NCBI GenBank assembly: GCA_000827265.1
Contig: KN834811.1
Span: 124,001 to 188,000, forward strand
DNA: 64,000 bases
Source of the DNA: Collybiopsis luxurians FD-317 M1
Taxonomy: Eukaryota > Basidiomycota > Agaricomycetes > Agaricales > Omphalotaceae
Direction: 5' to 3'
Numbering within the stretch: the first letter of the stretch is position 1; each line of letters starts with the position of its first letter. Below the pieces are notes generated by a model, which made no database searches, was not told where the DNA came from, and was given only the letters and a program-made list of their open reading frames with translations. Positions 23,446 through 35,726 of the stretch are shown here, in pieces. The translations under genes were made by a program, and so were the position numbers.

Positions 23446-24089
23446 TACTCTTACAGTGGTGGAAACCTCGCTGCAGTCCTGGCGCTCAAAGCCGTCGACG
23501 ACTCTTTTACACCTCCCCTTCCTAAACCTCTAAAATTACAACTATTAATCGGTCCCAGCGTTGATCAGACTGCTACTGACTCTCCGGGCGGTCTTTGGGA
23601 ATCCAACAAACACGCGCCGTACTTACCCCCTACAGTTGTGAACTGGCTAAAGGGTATGTACTTCCGGAATGAAGAAGCCTGGGTGAAATGGGAAGCATCG
23701 CCCCTCTTGGTCCCAGAAAAATTGATCCGGAAAGCCCCAAAGGCTTGGATTGCGGCTGCAAATGTGGATATTCTTTGCAACGAAGCAGAAGCATACGCTA
23801 AAAAGCTAAATGAGTGTGGTGTGAATGCGGAATTTGTGGTCTACAAAGGAGCGACACATTTGACCTTTTACTTGACGGTGAGCTTTTCAGTAACACCGCG
23901 ACGGAATATGAACCGAATTACGCTTTCAAAATCCACTGGAACGCAGCGTAAGTGAACTTATCTCTTCTGACCCCATATATTTCTCATCAGAAGCTGTTGC
24001 TCAGGGTAATGAAGAGCGGCGCGAAGGCGATATCAGACGCAGTCCATACACTTGCGGAAGCATTTAGAACCTCGGATTCTTCGCCGTAG
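23446..24089 (+). pseudogene. 5'-truncated alpha/beta-hydrolase (copy A)
   Basis: Corresponds to the last two exons of the hydrolase at 36926-38245. An 844-bp deletion, bounded in copy B by GATTG repeats (36756-36760 and 37600-37604), removed the start, the H-G-G-G oxyanion-hole motif and the T-S-S part of the nucleophile motif. It keeps G-G-N-L-A-A-V, the D-x-L-x-x-E acid region and a His in K-G-A-T-H-L. A missing T in the following run shifts the frame. It cannot encode a working hydrolase. Confidence 0.85.
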
Positions 24090-24259
24090 TTGACATGAAG
24101 GTCTAGAGTCCTTGATCAATGATTGAACTGAAATATAATAAATGCTAACCACACCCTACTCCCGTAATAAAGTAAAACCCAGTTGCCTATCCTGGTGGAT
24201 TTGATAAAACCGCTCTACATTTTGCGAGTGCAACTGCTCAGAGTCTTTAGGATAATGCA

Positions 24260-24389
24260 TGTTAACAATAAAGATTGACCAAGCTGGGAATTGAACCCAG
24301 GTCCCTGCCACTTCCGGGGACAGTGCTCTAACCAACTGAGCTACTCGACCATTGGTGTCCAATGGATGTGGATTCAATCTCAATCCAGC
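24260..24389 (-). mobile_element. tRNA-derived (SINE-like) insertion
   Basis: This 130-bp block is absent from segment B at the matching place (about 38428) and is flanked by AATGCA on both sides (24254-24259 and 24390-24395), a probable target duplication. It contains the tRNA-like sequence at 24276-24350 with pol III A and B boxes. It could be a short SINE or a retroposed tRNA. No A-rich tail is visible. Confidence 0.65.
24276..24350 (-). tRNA. tRNA-like sequence (probable SINE head or tRNA pseudogene)
   Basis: Read on minus: a 7-bp acceptor stem GGTCGAG/CTTGGTC (three wobble pairs), D arm GCTC/GAGC with A box TAGCTCAGTTGG, and T arm CTGGG/CCCAG with B box GGTTCAATTCC. The anticodon arm pairs CTGTC with GGCAG but leaves a 9-base loop without the usual U33, so no anticodon can be assigned. 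That oddity and the insertion context argue against a working tRNA. Confidence 0.5.
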
Positions 24390-24481
24390 AATGCAAGCCC
24401 TGCCCGAGTCAATGGGATAAATGCATCTGGCAACTGCTATTTCAAGTATCAAACTACGATGTGAATGGTCGAAGTGAGATA

Positions 24482-24897
24482 AGATACACAACACACAAAG
24501 CCTTCCAACATCACATGACCAATGTCACACTTCCAAATGGGGCCGCGAAGTAGAAATGTGTTAGAAATAAAGACTATTTATTTTATTCTAGCAAAATTAT
24601 GTCCAACAATTTATTCTAAATGGTCTTAAGTATCTCTTAACCAAACATCTAAGCTTTTTACAAAGAACTGAAGGACTAGTTTTGGAAATAAGGGTCAAAT
24701 TTTGTAGATTTACAGAGATACATATATCTGAGGGTGCATTCAAGATAAGCTCTTGCGAACAGAATTTTTGAAGAGGCCTTCATCCCTTCACAGTGCTTAA
24801 AAACATGATGAAACTAGGGTATAAGTGCTCATGATGGACCGATTTGGTTGTCACATTTGTGCACATGATGTTGGAAGGCTTTGAGTGTCAGGTATCT
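24482..24897. mobile_element. TA-flanked MITE, 416 bp
   Basis: The inverted ends share AAAGCCTTCCAACATCA and about 45 bases overall, starting AGATAC. TA flanks both ends (24480-24481 and 24898-24899). Segment B reads GAGATAACAA at the same place, the empty site. Non-coding; Tc1/mariner-type by its target duplication. Confidence 0.9.
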
Positions 24898-25431
24898 TAA
24901 CAAAAATTAAGTGCCTGGTTCTTATCTTCTGATCTTGCTAATCAGAGCACTTAATCAAGACTTCGAGTTGCACTACCACTAGTACCATCTATTCTCAACC
25001 TCTCCCAGATGTGAACTTTCTCTGCCGCCATTATTAGTCTGCATGGAAATTTACTAGGGATCAAGCCCAGTGAAAATTGGACATGGGTGGTACTGGGCCG
25101 GTCTGAGCAAGGCTGGGAATTTCTGCATGTGGAGGTTGATGTAGCTCTAGTGCTCAAAACCTTTGTTGATTTGGACCATTTGCATGAGCACATTCTTCTA
25201 GTAAAATGGATGAGGATAAAGAACATTTCCAAATCTGTCATTGTTCATGATGCCGAGGACAAAATTGACCAGTCCATCCTTGAACTATCCAATGACATGC
25301 AGCAAGGGACCAAGAGCTCAATATGGTGCAAGCACAGGTGCAACAAGAAACTAGTGCTCTATCTCCTCCTTCCTTTCCAGATGATGTATGCCCACTTACA
25401 TTCATACTCTGCTTTTCTCTGATGCTCAACC

Positions 25432-27372
25432 ATGTGTATTAGGAATCCAAGTCATTGTCTCTTCCTCCCTCTCCTCCTGTACAACAGCCATATTGGAAAT
25501 ATCAGAAGTTACCATCTCAGCTGCTATCTATTCCACTCAATGTGGGGGCATCTGCACTGCAAGCTGAATTATTTTCTCCTGCTTGTGTTGATTGTGGTCA
25601 AGAAGTTGAGATGTTCACCTCTCCTGATGCCAACAATTATGGTAGGGACAGAGAAAGTGATGAGGATGATGAGGATGAAGACTACAAAGAGGAGCAGGTA
25701 GGAGGCTTTTATGGAGGGATCCAGAGAGAGGATGATGAAACAGAGGCCAAGGCTACTACTCCTTGAATTACCACCACTATGGTGAAAAATCTTCACCTAG
25801 ATGATTGCATAGTGGGTGATGGATAGGGTATTGAAGGTGGAGATGCTCAAAGTGAAGAGCAAGCAGAGTCTAGTATCAAAGATATACATATAACTGATGA
25901 ATTTATCAGACTCTTACACAACACTACTCTCAATAATGCCAGTCTCAACCCAGAAATATTGCATCGTCTTTAAAATCCTCTGGACTATCCTGTTGAGAAA
26001 CTTGATTCTCATACTCATCTATCTATAGACATGTACCTGTTAATTACCCATGCCTCTGAGGATATGTACAGTAGCTTACACAACACAATTTTATGATGCT
26101 TCCCACAATCAAAAATTCTTTCCAACTATGAAGTCAAAAAACTCATTTGTGGTATTACCGGCATCATTTCCATCTCCAATCACATATTATCAACTCTTGA
26201 CTTGCATATGCTGGGCCATTTAAGGACCTGGAAGAATGCCATCATTGCAAGGAACCTTAATATGAACAGGAGCAGCTGTGTTGAACAGGTGAGAAGGTTC
26301 TGTGGCAGCAGTTTGGTACTATTCTTCTTGGTCTTCAGCTTGCTGCAATTCATTGTTTATCTGAGGGGGCTAGTGCAAGACTATACCATGACAAAAAACT
26401 ATGGGATCTAGATGATATGATAAAATCACTAGGCAACGATTTGTTGGATATGGTGTATGATGATATATGGTGTGGGCAGGATTCATGGGATCTTGCTGAT
26501 AGGGTTGGAATGACAGAGGACAATGGTGCTGTCTCCATGTCACTGGATGGTGTGCAGCTCTACCAGAACAAGAAGTTGGATTGCTGGATTGGGATTTGGA
26601 TAAACCAGGACTATGCTCCCTCACATTATTTCAAGAAGAAGCAGATTCTTCTGAATGTCACAATCCCAGGTCCCAATAAGCCAAAGCATACCAATTCATT
26701 CCTCTTCCCTGGACTGTATCATCTTTCCACCTTGCAGCATGAGAATGGTGGTAAAGGTATCCGAGTCTGGGATGCAAGAAAGAGGATACATACCTCCTGG
26801 TACAAGCTGGATATCCCTGTGTCCATCAATGGGGTCATCTTAGGCTCTTGAATGGACAAATAGCATATTCTTGCTATGTTGAGCTGGATCTTCTTAAAAA
26901 ATGCAGACCCCAAAACACTCACAATGTTAAGGTAAGTAATATACTTGCTATATAACTTCACTAAGCTAATAACTCTGGAAAGATTCTAAATAGTGGTATG
27001 GAAGAGTTCAGAGAAATTTGGTATTTTTTCCTTACCTCTAGTGCCAATAGTACAGATGGTACTGAAGATAGTAGCAGCAATGCAGAGAGCAGGGACAAAA
27101 ATGATGACTTGCAGGCATTTGCTGTTGTTTCAATATATGACCATCCTGATCTTGAACTGCTTTGTCAATCATCTGGAGTGCTGTGGGCATGTAAATACCT
27201 TGAGTCAGAAAATCTGCAGGTGATACTAGCTGAAAGCATTATCTCTGTAGTATCTATGCAGCCTCTTCCTGCTCTTCCAGGTGAATTTGAGGATAGATTG
27301 TTTGTTGTGGAGAAGCTGGGGCTCAATAATGCAGTACTGACAGGACACAAAGAAGATATGCATATTTGGTAA
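25432..27372 (+). pseudogene. CACTA/EnSpm Tnp2-type transposase remnant
   Basis: Order of recognisable parts: an acidic D/E-rich leader (about 25455-25766); a decayed segment around 26040-26420; D-G-V-Q-L-Y-Q-N-K-K-L-D-C-W-I, then I-P-G-P-N-K-P-K and S-F-L-F-P-G-L (about 26417-26851), the conserved core of basidiomycete Tnp2 proteins; and a C-terminal block with F-V-V-E-K-L-G-L (about 26998-27372). Several stops and shifts separate the pieces, and the catalytic region that normally follows the F-P-G-L block is missing. It is dead. Confidence 0.75.
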
Positions 27373-27429
27373 CAGGCTGTACAAAGGGATAGAAAAAAAA
27401 TGAACATAACTTAGACTCAGAAGCTATAT

Positions 27430-29150
27430 ATGCTATGTACAAATATTGAAATATTAGTTGTAGATCCCTGGTGCAATATGTTACATGCAAATGAGGCAAA
27501 CTTGGAAAGCAGTGTGACCTGGGCCAGGCAAATAAAGGCAAAGGCATCTGCACACCTTTGTCTCTCCTTCCATCACTGGTGCACTGCTATGGACAACTGG
27601 ACACAATCTTCTGCTGCTCCCAGCCCTCCAATGCATAGTTTTGATATGGACATGGATTTCAATGATGATTCTACCCAAGTTTTCTCATTTCCTGTATTGC
27701 ACAGACCTCAACACCCAATGTCAATTTCAGTGCTGCAAAATGCTATGCATTTTCCCCAGACACCCTTTGTAAGTTCAATTTTATACCTTTGCTGCTTGCC
27801 TAAGCCACTGTCAGAATCAGAGTTTTGCTTCTTCCAGCCAGCTTCAAACATACCAGCATCTGCAAATAATTTAAACTGCTTTACCTGAAGAATTGATTTT
27901 TTTCTGGAAATTTGGCTTACAATGACCTCAAGAGACAGAATATCCAGCTTCAGGCTGATTTAAGTGCAGCCATGTAAGCTTTTTGCCTGCATATATGTTC
28001 TTGTCTCACTTTGACTCTTGATGCAGAAACTTGATTCAAACTTTACAAACTCTCCTTACCTCCAAAGCAACATCTACAGCTTCCATGGGGATGGCTTCTT
28101 CTTCTCATTCCTCCTCTAAGCTCAGTATGCTTCCCAGGCTCAACTATGTCTTTAAAAACCTTTCACCCAATGAGTCAGATTTTTTTTGGAGCAGTCTTGG
28201 AGAGAATATCAATCTTGTAAATTCAACTCTGGTAATCAAACAAATGCCCTTTCCTATCTCCAACATGCAGGTGATTCTTACACCCTCCAAGATCAAACTC
28301 AAATGACCCATACCTTCACACACTTCAAATTGCTCTTCACCTTATTATACAGATATAACTGTGATCCAGAAACCTGGTGCAAAGTGACAAGTGACATTAT
28401 TGACTATTACTGTTGTAGTATGGCTTCCAAATTTGAAGAGTTCAGATATTTGATTCTACAAGATGGAAAGTGAAGCTCTATGCAACAATCAAATTTACAG
28501 ACTGGAAGCACTTTCAAAGGGGGTCAGGTAGTCTTTGAAGGTTTAATGAAAATAGTGTGCAATTTATTGGTTAATTTCTTAAACTTGACTGACAGCTCCT
28601 GTTAGAGTTGAAACTGGTATTGATGAAATGCAATGTCAATAAAGTCAATAGCAAGGATACTCTCTGTACTTCTCTGTCTTCTAATAAGAGAAGGAAGAAG
28701 ACCAAGGCTGTCAAGAATCCCTCTGCAAGTAGTACATTGAGCAAAGACTCTGGACCAGCTACCTCTTCTTGCATTGACTTGAACTTGACTACTGCTACTG
28801 CCACTGCTGCCATATTGTCTCCAGCATCAGACAGCATCTCCATTGTTTCTACCACCATTGGCCCTGCAATTTCTTTGTCCCCTGGCCATGAAAATCCTTC
28901 CATTACTGAATCTGGCTCTCTCGCTGCTTCTGCCACATCATCAAGTAATGTTCTTGAATCCACTGTCGCCATGTCATTGAATGAATCTGCTATTGCCACA
29001 CTACCTACTGGTACACCCAAAAATGCTGCAGAGCTTGAACCTGCTGCCGAATCCACTTTTTCTGATCATGAACCCACTTGCACCTTGTCATCAGGCAATG
29101 TGCCTGAGCCTGCTGCCACTGCTACATTGTCAAAAGCCAATTCTGATTCA
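27430..29150 (+). other. Transposon-associated decayed DNA
   Basis: Holds short frames, including a 182-residue Ser/Thr/Ala-rich one (28608-29156) with a basic start (K-R-R-K-K-T-K). These look like cargo or linker parts of the same Tnp2-type block. No domain can be named. Confidence 0.35.
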
Positions 29151-30408
29151 GGGTGACCAAAAGTGACTATCATGTAACTGTGATTGAGATATACTTCCAC
29201 CACTTTTTGCTGTTGTTCTCAGTGTACACCCATTCTCTCTACACTATTTTCACTACATGGCTAGTGCTATTTCAGTCTAATATCATCCCATACTCAAAAC
29301 CTTGTGTGACTGGCACCATGTGCCTCAATAATAGCTTCAACAATATCACCCATCCTGCTGATGTACTTGTCAACTTTTTGTATGTCCAGCTCAGCCCATG
29401 CATCTTGGGCAGCTTGATTAAGCCCTTTGGCAGTTGTATGATGATATGGAAGAGTTCCAAGCTTCTTTTAACCAACTCAATGGGATTAAGATTGGGTAAA
29501 GATGGCAGGTGTGGGAACAGAAGGATGTGATGGCTGGAAAACCATTTTTTGATTGTTATTGCTGTATGCAAAGGTGCGCCATCATGCTGAAAGTGTATGG
29601 TGCCTCTCTCTAAGACCATCAGATTCCAGAACAGCAATAGCTTGGGCATGAGAACCTGTTTTTGATAAATCTTGCCTGTAATTCCACCTTTTTCCCACCT
29701 GCATATTCCATTGCTGTCAATGGCCCTTTCCTACCCTTCATTATGCATGCCCAGATCATGACACAAATGCTGGACTGTTTGAATGCAGGAATTAGGCAGT
29801 CCTCTTCAAATTCTTCATCTGCACATCATGTTACATAGACCCTTCCACTTTTGTCCCCCAGATAGATATAGCACTTGTTCGACCAAATTACTTTTGACAC
29901 ATCAAATTCCTTCTGCTCTTTGGCCCAAGCCAGTCTCTTCTTCTTCTGAATCTCCTTCAACATTGGAGCCTTTCTTGCAACCTGCAAATGATACCCATGG
30001 ACTGCCAAATGGTGTTGTACAGTGGATGCAATGACATCCAGTCCAAGGTCATTAGCAAGGTCTTTGAAGGGCATTCACCAGTTCTTTTGAGCACCCCTGA
30101 CAAGCATTCACTCATCTCTAGCTGTGACTTTCAATGGGTGGCCACTACATTGTTGGTTCTTTGTGGAACTCATTGTCTGATATTTGTGCCAGAAGTCTCA
30201 AGCAGTAGATGCAGGAATGTCAGCAAGTTTTGCAGCTTCAGAAACAGTTTTTCCAGCTTGTATGGCACCAATAAGTCTGTTCTTCTTTGGAGAGTGGTGT
30301 TGAGTGCAAATCATTATGTAGATACAGTGTCAAATATAAAATAATCAACAAAACTTTCGATGTGACACGCTGACATGCAGTCACATGACAGTTACTTTTG
30401 GTAACCCC
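29151..30408 (-). mobile_element. Tc1/mariner element nested in the CACTA block
   Basis: The left end GGGTGACCAAAAGTGAC and the right end (inverted GGGTTACCAAAAGTAAC) form terminal inverted repeats of about 33 bases. The 1,258-bp size fits a complete Tc1 element. A TA duplication is not evident at the edges, perhaps because of decay. Confidence 0.75.
29272..30344 (-). pseudogene. Tc1-type DDE transposase, inactivated
   Basis: Read right to left. A helix-turn-helix region (G-K-T-V-S-E-A-A-K-L-A-D-I-P) near 30230-30290 is followed by a middle part with W-S-N-K-C-Y-I-Y (29826-30074). The DDE part has H-F-Q-H-D-G-A-P-L-H-T-A and L-P-N-L-N-P-I-E (29272-29649), the classic Tc1 signature with the second Asp and the final acidic residue. 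Several in-frame stops separate the parts, so no full protein is made. Confidence 0.82.
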
Positions 30409-30499
30409 AAGTACATGCCAATGTTAATTCTATTTTCCCTATTATGATTCAATGCTCTAACTATACTCATTCAACTTTCAAGGTTTCAAAAATGCCTGA

Positions 30500-31200
30500 A
30501 CAGATTGTTACCAATAATGAAAGCCTCTTTGACACTAAATAAATGGATTATGGAATTCCAACCACTAACTTAGTTAACAATACTACAGATGTACTGTCTG
30601 CACAAACAAACTGATGTAAAAAATGACCCTATATTGCTATCATTGGTGGCACTGTTCATAATGTTCCCAAAGATTATGCCAAATTTGATCTCACTGCTAC
30701 CAAATATACAGTTTTAGCAGGAAAGCAAGAAACTCCCATCCATGCTATAATTTCCGACTGTCCAAAGTACAAAGATGCACCAAAACCAATCCCCAGTGAC
30801 AACTCGGCCATTGAAACATCTGGATTTCTCACCTGAATAATCCCTCATGAAAATGACACCAACCACCAAGCAGAATCCTTCTGCCACATGTCTGTCAACA
30901 CTGTCTATTTCCTGGGTTGAACCTCCACTTCAAGAAGGATAAATGAATTGCTGAGTATGCACTGGAGTATGTACACCTATCTTTCCAATTCTTCATCCCT
31001 TCCTAACAGAGCATTTCCCAGCATACATCTGAACCCAACCTGGCAAACAAAAATTAGTCTCCAACTATCATTCTAACACCCAAAAGTGCATCTAGCTCAA
31101 TCATGATGACAATGAACCCAACCACCCTGACAACAACTCCAAATGCAGCTCTACCACTGTATCCAACAATACAGCAGCACTCAGAGTAGAAAAGCGGCGG
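30500..31200 (+). pseudogene. Decayed transposon-linked reading frame
   Basis: Around 30610-30840 a frame reads G-G-T-V-H-N-V-P, Y-A-K-F-D-L-T, T-P-I-H-A-I-I and S-G-F-L-T, then a stop. I recognise it only as a type of protein remnant seen near basidiomycete transposons and assign no function. Stops before and after make it a pseudogene. Confidence 0.4.
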
Positions 31201-31896
31201 GAAAGGACATAAAAATGACTAAATAATTTTTTTCAAACCCCACTTTTCTCATACTCATTGCCTACCGAGACCGACTCATGCATGTATATATGTATAATAT
31301 TTAATGTACATGTACTAAAAACTTACAATCCATTAGAGTTTGCCAAACTAGCTGAAAACCTGTGCCATTGGCAGGGGTTTCTGCTAGTCATATCATATCG
31401 TATGCGCATTACCTGAAGCTAGGATGCTGATGAATTTCTTCATTTAGATCTATAAAAGAGATGACTACTCAGCTCATTATGCTTCTAACTAAGGATACAC
31501 TGTTAGAAGTGGGCTGGATATCAACGCAAAACACAAAGTCGATAACTGCCCGTTTATATATGTCCTATTCTAAAAATGAACACGTAATGCTGAATTGATC
31601 CCGTAGGGACCATGTGGGTACTTGATGACAAAGAACAATATTGACTAGCCACTGTACTAACATTATTCCTCACTCAGGGATCGTACCTCCGTAGAGCCGG
31701 CCATTCATGTACAAACAGCATACATCTCAGACGGGTGTGGAAAGATATATTGGTACTATGATATATATCTACTACAATATTTACCGAGCTATGTTACTGG
31801 GAAGTATTACTAGATATTCCTTATATGCTACAGTACTGCATGTAATGAAGAATTATTACCCAAGAAAGCGTCAATGGTGGCATACGTTCAAGAATT

Positions 31897-34800
31897 TTAT
31901 GAGGATATGTATGTCGGAGGTCGCCCATCTAAAGCATTTTCCCTTTGCCAATCCAATTCGATCTGGGCTTCAAGACGCTGCACATGCTGCATCATTCGGC
32001 TAAAGGCAGCTTTCATTTCAGCATTGGAATTTTGCAAAGATGCCATTTGAGATCTGACATCATCTGGTTCTGTGTTTGCCGTATTTTGCTCCCCATTTGT
32101 TGGAGCGACGGTTAAGGTAGTGGGAGCTGTCGGTAGTATTGGGGTTGCTTCTAATTGAGATTCCTCGGGAACTCTTTCATCAACTGGATATGAATTAGAA
32201 TGGGTTTCAAATGGTGTCAATGACAGAATCTCTGCGTCAACAGGACGGAGTTTCCGTCGACGCCTCCGATGGACCCAGAGGATGCCAACTATGCAGAGTA
32301 ACAAGGCACCATTTATTGATCCTGTAATAATACCTCCTAATTGAGAGGAGCTGAAGAGTAGGTGACCCGAAAAAGGCCGCAGAACATCGAGTCAGAAGGC
32401 GACGGAAAGAAAGAGGAAAAAAAAACAGTTAAAACAATCAGATTCAATCTGGGAAAGCTAATCTAGCGGAGGAAATAGTACCAACCTCAACCTGGCATTT
32501 TTATCATTGCTGCTAAATGATTGTGATGGTATAGGAGGAAGAGGTGAGGTGAGTGTTGTGGCAATTGGCACCTCAGAAGTTCTAAACATCACAGGATGAG
32601 TTACCTAACCTAATGATAGGAATACGTATCATACATACCCAACACTAATGTGGCCATCACTACTAGTAGTGAATACTGACTGTGAAAAACTGGTTGTCGT
32701 AATCGTCGTGTATGATGTTGGTTTAACAGTGGGTGCTACTAGTACTCCTCTATCGGAACTGAGAAAAGAGCCAAAAAAAGGCTGAATTCGAGCGGTAGCC
32801 GAAAAAAAGTCAAAAGAATGATCCATCACTGAACTCGTGGCAAATGGTGACTGACAAAGTAACTTGTCAGACTGAAACTCCACTAACTTGTCCTTACAAA
32901 AGTAACTTAAGTTACTTAAGTTACTTGCCACCAAAGTTACTTTGTCAGCGCAAAGTAACTTGTCAAGTTAGCGGACTTTGAATTTTGAAACTCCGCTAAC
33001 TTGTTAACTTGTCGTCAATAGCGCAGCCGCATCAGCTGCGATTAAGGCAGACATCAGAGCTCCGCATAATGCTAAATCCATGCGGCCCTTGCTCTGGACC
33101 CCAGTCCAATGTGATCCTCCTTCATAGCCGCAATGGTATCATGTCAATTAATTAGAAAAATAAGCTCCGTAATTCCAGGTTTTACAGTAGCGAGTGAAGC
33201 CCCAATCATAGAAATCATTGCACAGGTGATACAGTTAGAGCCTTGCATGATACGGAGCCCCTTCAAGATGTCTTGATATAGGATATAGTAGGGACAGTCA
33301 ACCCAATACTACTGTAATACAGGCAATGCACCTTAAATACTGGATATGTGCTCTAATCCTTTCTGCAAATTGGGGACTGCATTTTTAGAAAAGATGCTTC
33401 TCCTTCTGAACTGCCAATTGGCATTCTAACTGTAAGCATACTCCAGGTTCACAATAACAATAGCTCTTCGAAGGCTTTCACTCACTTACTGCCCCTGCAC
33501 TCACTACGCTCATTTTTGAACATCACATTTCATTTAATTGCATTTTGTCTTTCTATTCAAGCAATGCAACACATTGGCATGTTAAGTAATTCCCGGGGTG
33601 TTCAAACTGCTTCAAGTTGATCAAACTGGTAATCTCATTCAAATTCTGGATGGATAGTGATGTTGATGCTCTGTTGAGAAGTTTCCTTATCCTGCGAGAG
33701 CTTAGTACTGTCCATGAGATCCCATTTAAATATAGCTACCATGTTCCATACAACCAGATTTGACTGTACTATATTTGGTTTTCCTTGCCTATTTCATTTG
33801 CTTCTGCCCATGTTGTCAGCTTACAGATAAACTATACCCACCACATCCAACCACCTCAGACCCTTGTCCACCATCAACTGAGGTGAGTTAAACCATTCCT
33901 TGGCACATACTTATACTGATAGTAGCTGCATTGATATCCGCATCTTAACAGATAGCATTCAGAAGGAGAAAGAATAGGTTTTGTCTACTTTTCAAATGAC
34001 ATCTAGGAGCCATTTTATTTGTACATCAAGCAATTACTTAAATACTATTAACTGCTGACAACCAGGAGTAGAAATGTCGAGGTGCAATTAGAATTGAATT
34101 TTCAAAACTGGCAAAAAGATCTCTAACATATTCCACTCCAGGGCCCCATCCTCCTCAGGATTCATGTAAAACAATGTATGAAGCGACGAATGACTCATTA
34201 ATGAATTGATGATAATGTTTTAGTGAAGCTATATTGTGCTGAGCCTCGGCAAGTTAAACTGTCAAGTGTGGGAAAAAAAAGTTACTTGCAAGTAACTTAA
34301 CTGAACTGAAAAAGTAACTTGACAAGTTACTTTGCTCACAGTCGTGGCAAATACTGACTGTGAACTACTGCTACTGGTTGCTACATCTGATTGAGTGAAA
34401 CTGAGGAGCGAATGAACCAAGAAAGCCGAAAAACAAGTGGTAGCCGAAAAAAAGGTCAAAAAATCAGTTGTAGTTTGAAAAATGGCCAATTCAATGGAGT
34501 GCTACCAACCTCAAATTACTACTTCTACGAGTCGTGTGCAATTGCACAGCTGGAAGAGGAAGAGATATGATAAATGTCGTTATAAATGGTACCGGAGTTG
34601 TTCTCAAGAGCGTAGGGTAAATTGGTGAAAAATGGGCCAGCAATTATGACATACTCAACGCTAGCGTGTCCATTATAATTCGGCGTGGGTATTGACTTTG
34701 AGCAACTGGTTGAGGTAATGGTCGTAAGTACTTGAGAAACCTATATTTGTCGCTTTTAGGGTACCGTTCCTCAAAATTACGCTGACTCTATTCAACTAAC
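31897..34800 (-). CDS. Ser/Thr-rich single-pass membrane protein (copy B), interrupted
   Basis: Paralogue of the gene at 20529. The last exon (31897-32304) encodes the end of the transmembrane helix, an R-R-R-R-R-K-L-R-P-V stop-transfer, a coiled coil and the P-P-P-T-Y-I-S-S terminus. Upstream exons with D-G-H-I-S-V and Ser/Thr runs lie at 32640-32760 and 34350-34730. A 1.5-kb transposon (32846-34341) lies within the Ser/Thr exon region. The N-terminal D-A-C-G segment near 34800 has a TAG where copy A has CAG. Probably a pseudogene unless the insert is spliced out. Confidence 0.5.
32846..34341. mobile_element. 1.5-kb non-autonomous element with 11-bp target duplication
   Basis: TCGTGGCAAAT flanks both sides (32835-32845 and 34342-34352). 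Segment A has the single site TCATGGGAAAT. The ends share CAAAGTAACTTGTCA as inverted repeats, and further AAGTAACTT copies lie near both termini. The long target duplication suggests a Mutator-like element. No transposase frame is seen inside. Confidence 0.85.
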
Positions 34801-35726
34801 CGCAGGCATCCCTTGAAAGTGTAAAATGAATGTGTAAAATGAATGTACAAAAAGAGATTGGATATCGAATCCGGAAGAAGAGGACGTTGCAGCAAGAGTG
34901 GAACGACGAGAGATCGACTTTTCTACTATTCACCGCCTGGTTACCATTCTGGTCATCAAGAAGGTGAAGTGCATCTTGGCAACGCGTTGAACCTGATGAA
35001 CAGTCAAAGCTGTATAGCATTAAGTACCTGTACCAAAGAAAGTTCACCTGCTGGAAAGTCAGCTTTAGGATCTGAAAAGAAAAAAACAAGAGAACGAGTC
35101 AAGAGTTTAGTATTACGATATATCGATACTGGTATATGGATAGGAGTCCGAGAGGGAAGAGGACTACCAGCTGAATCTGAATCTATCTTATATACTGGAA
35201 ATAGAAAAATCTTTGAATGCCACGATCTCTTACGTACCTCCTTTATGTTTCGCCAGACGACACAGCAAGAACGAGCACATATGATAAAAGCAGCTATGCC
35301 GAAGGGTGACAGTAGAGGCAACGATGATCATTCATTATCTGGACAGCCATTCGGCAATGCCAGTGCCTCAGTTTTTCCCAGCGTTTCATTATGGTCCGCT
35401 GCATGCTGAGTAACTTGCCCTTGGGGAATCAGGAAAGTTCATGTTGGAAGAAAGCGTGCCAAAACCCTGTTTGAAGACCTTTCAAGAATTACTAACCTCA
35501 TTCCTCCCTTCTGACGGTCTGAGACGGTGCTTTCTCTTCCCATTCCAAATCTGACTTGAGGAAGCCTTGGAGATTGTATGATTTAAATTCTTTTTACTTG
35601 GTCCATTAGGGCAACAAAGACGGGGCAAAAATCCTTTGACACCGAATAAGTATATCGGAGTTCTTGGTAAAACTGACTGTGTCAATTCATGTACGTAACG
35701 TGCTGATGGCCGCTCTCGGCTCCAAT

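Larger units (their letters stand above)
19530..25072. repeat. Segmental duplication, copy A
   Basis: Matches 31430-38685 in the same orientation with many small differences: first the shared 5' flank (GATCTATGAAAAA region), then the membrane-protein gene, then the hydrolase and its 3' flank up to GGGATCAAG. Copy A carries three inserts absent from B (22969-23196, 24260-24389, 24482-24897) and lacks an 844-bp piece of the hydrolase. Confidence 0.85.
25075..31400. mobile_element. Composite transposon block between segments A and B
   Basis: Similarity to segment B stops near 25072, and B begins again near 31430. The intervening DNA holds a Tnp2-type (CACTA) transposase remnant, further decayed reading frames and a nested Tc1 element. 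Its codon and base texture differ from the neighbouring genes. I could not identify matching terminal repeats, so the outer borders are approximate. Confidence 0.6.
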
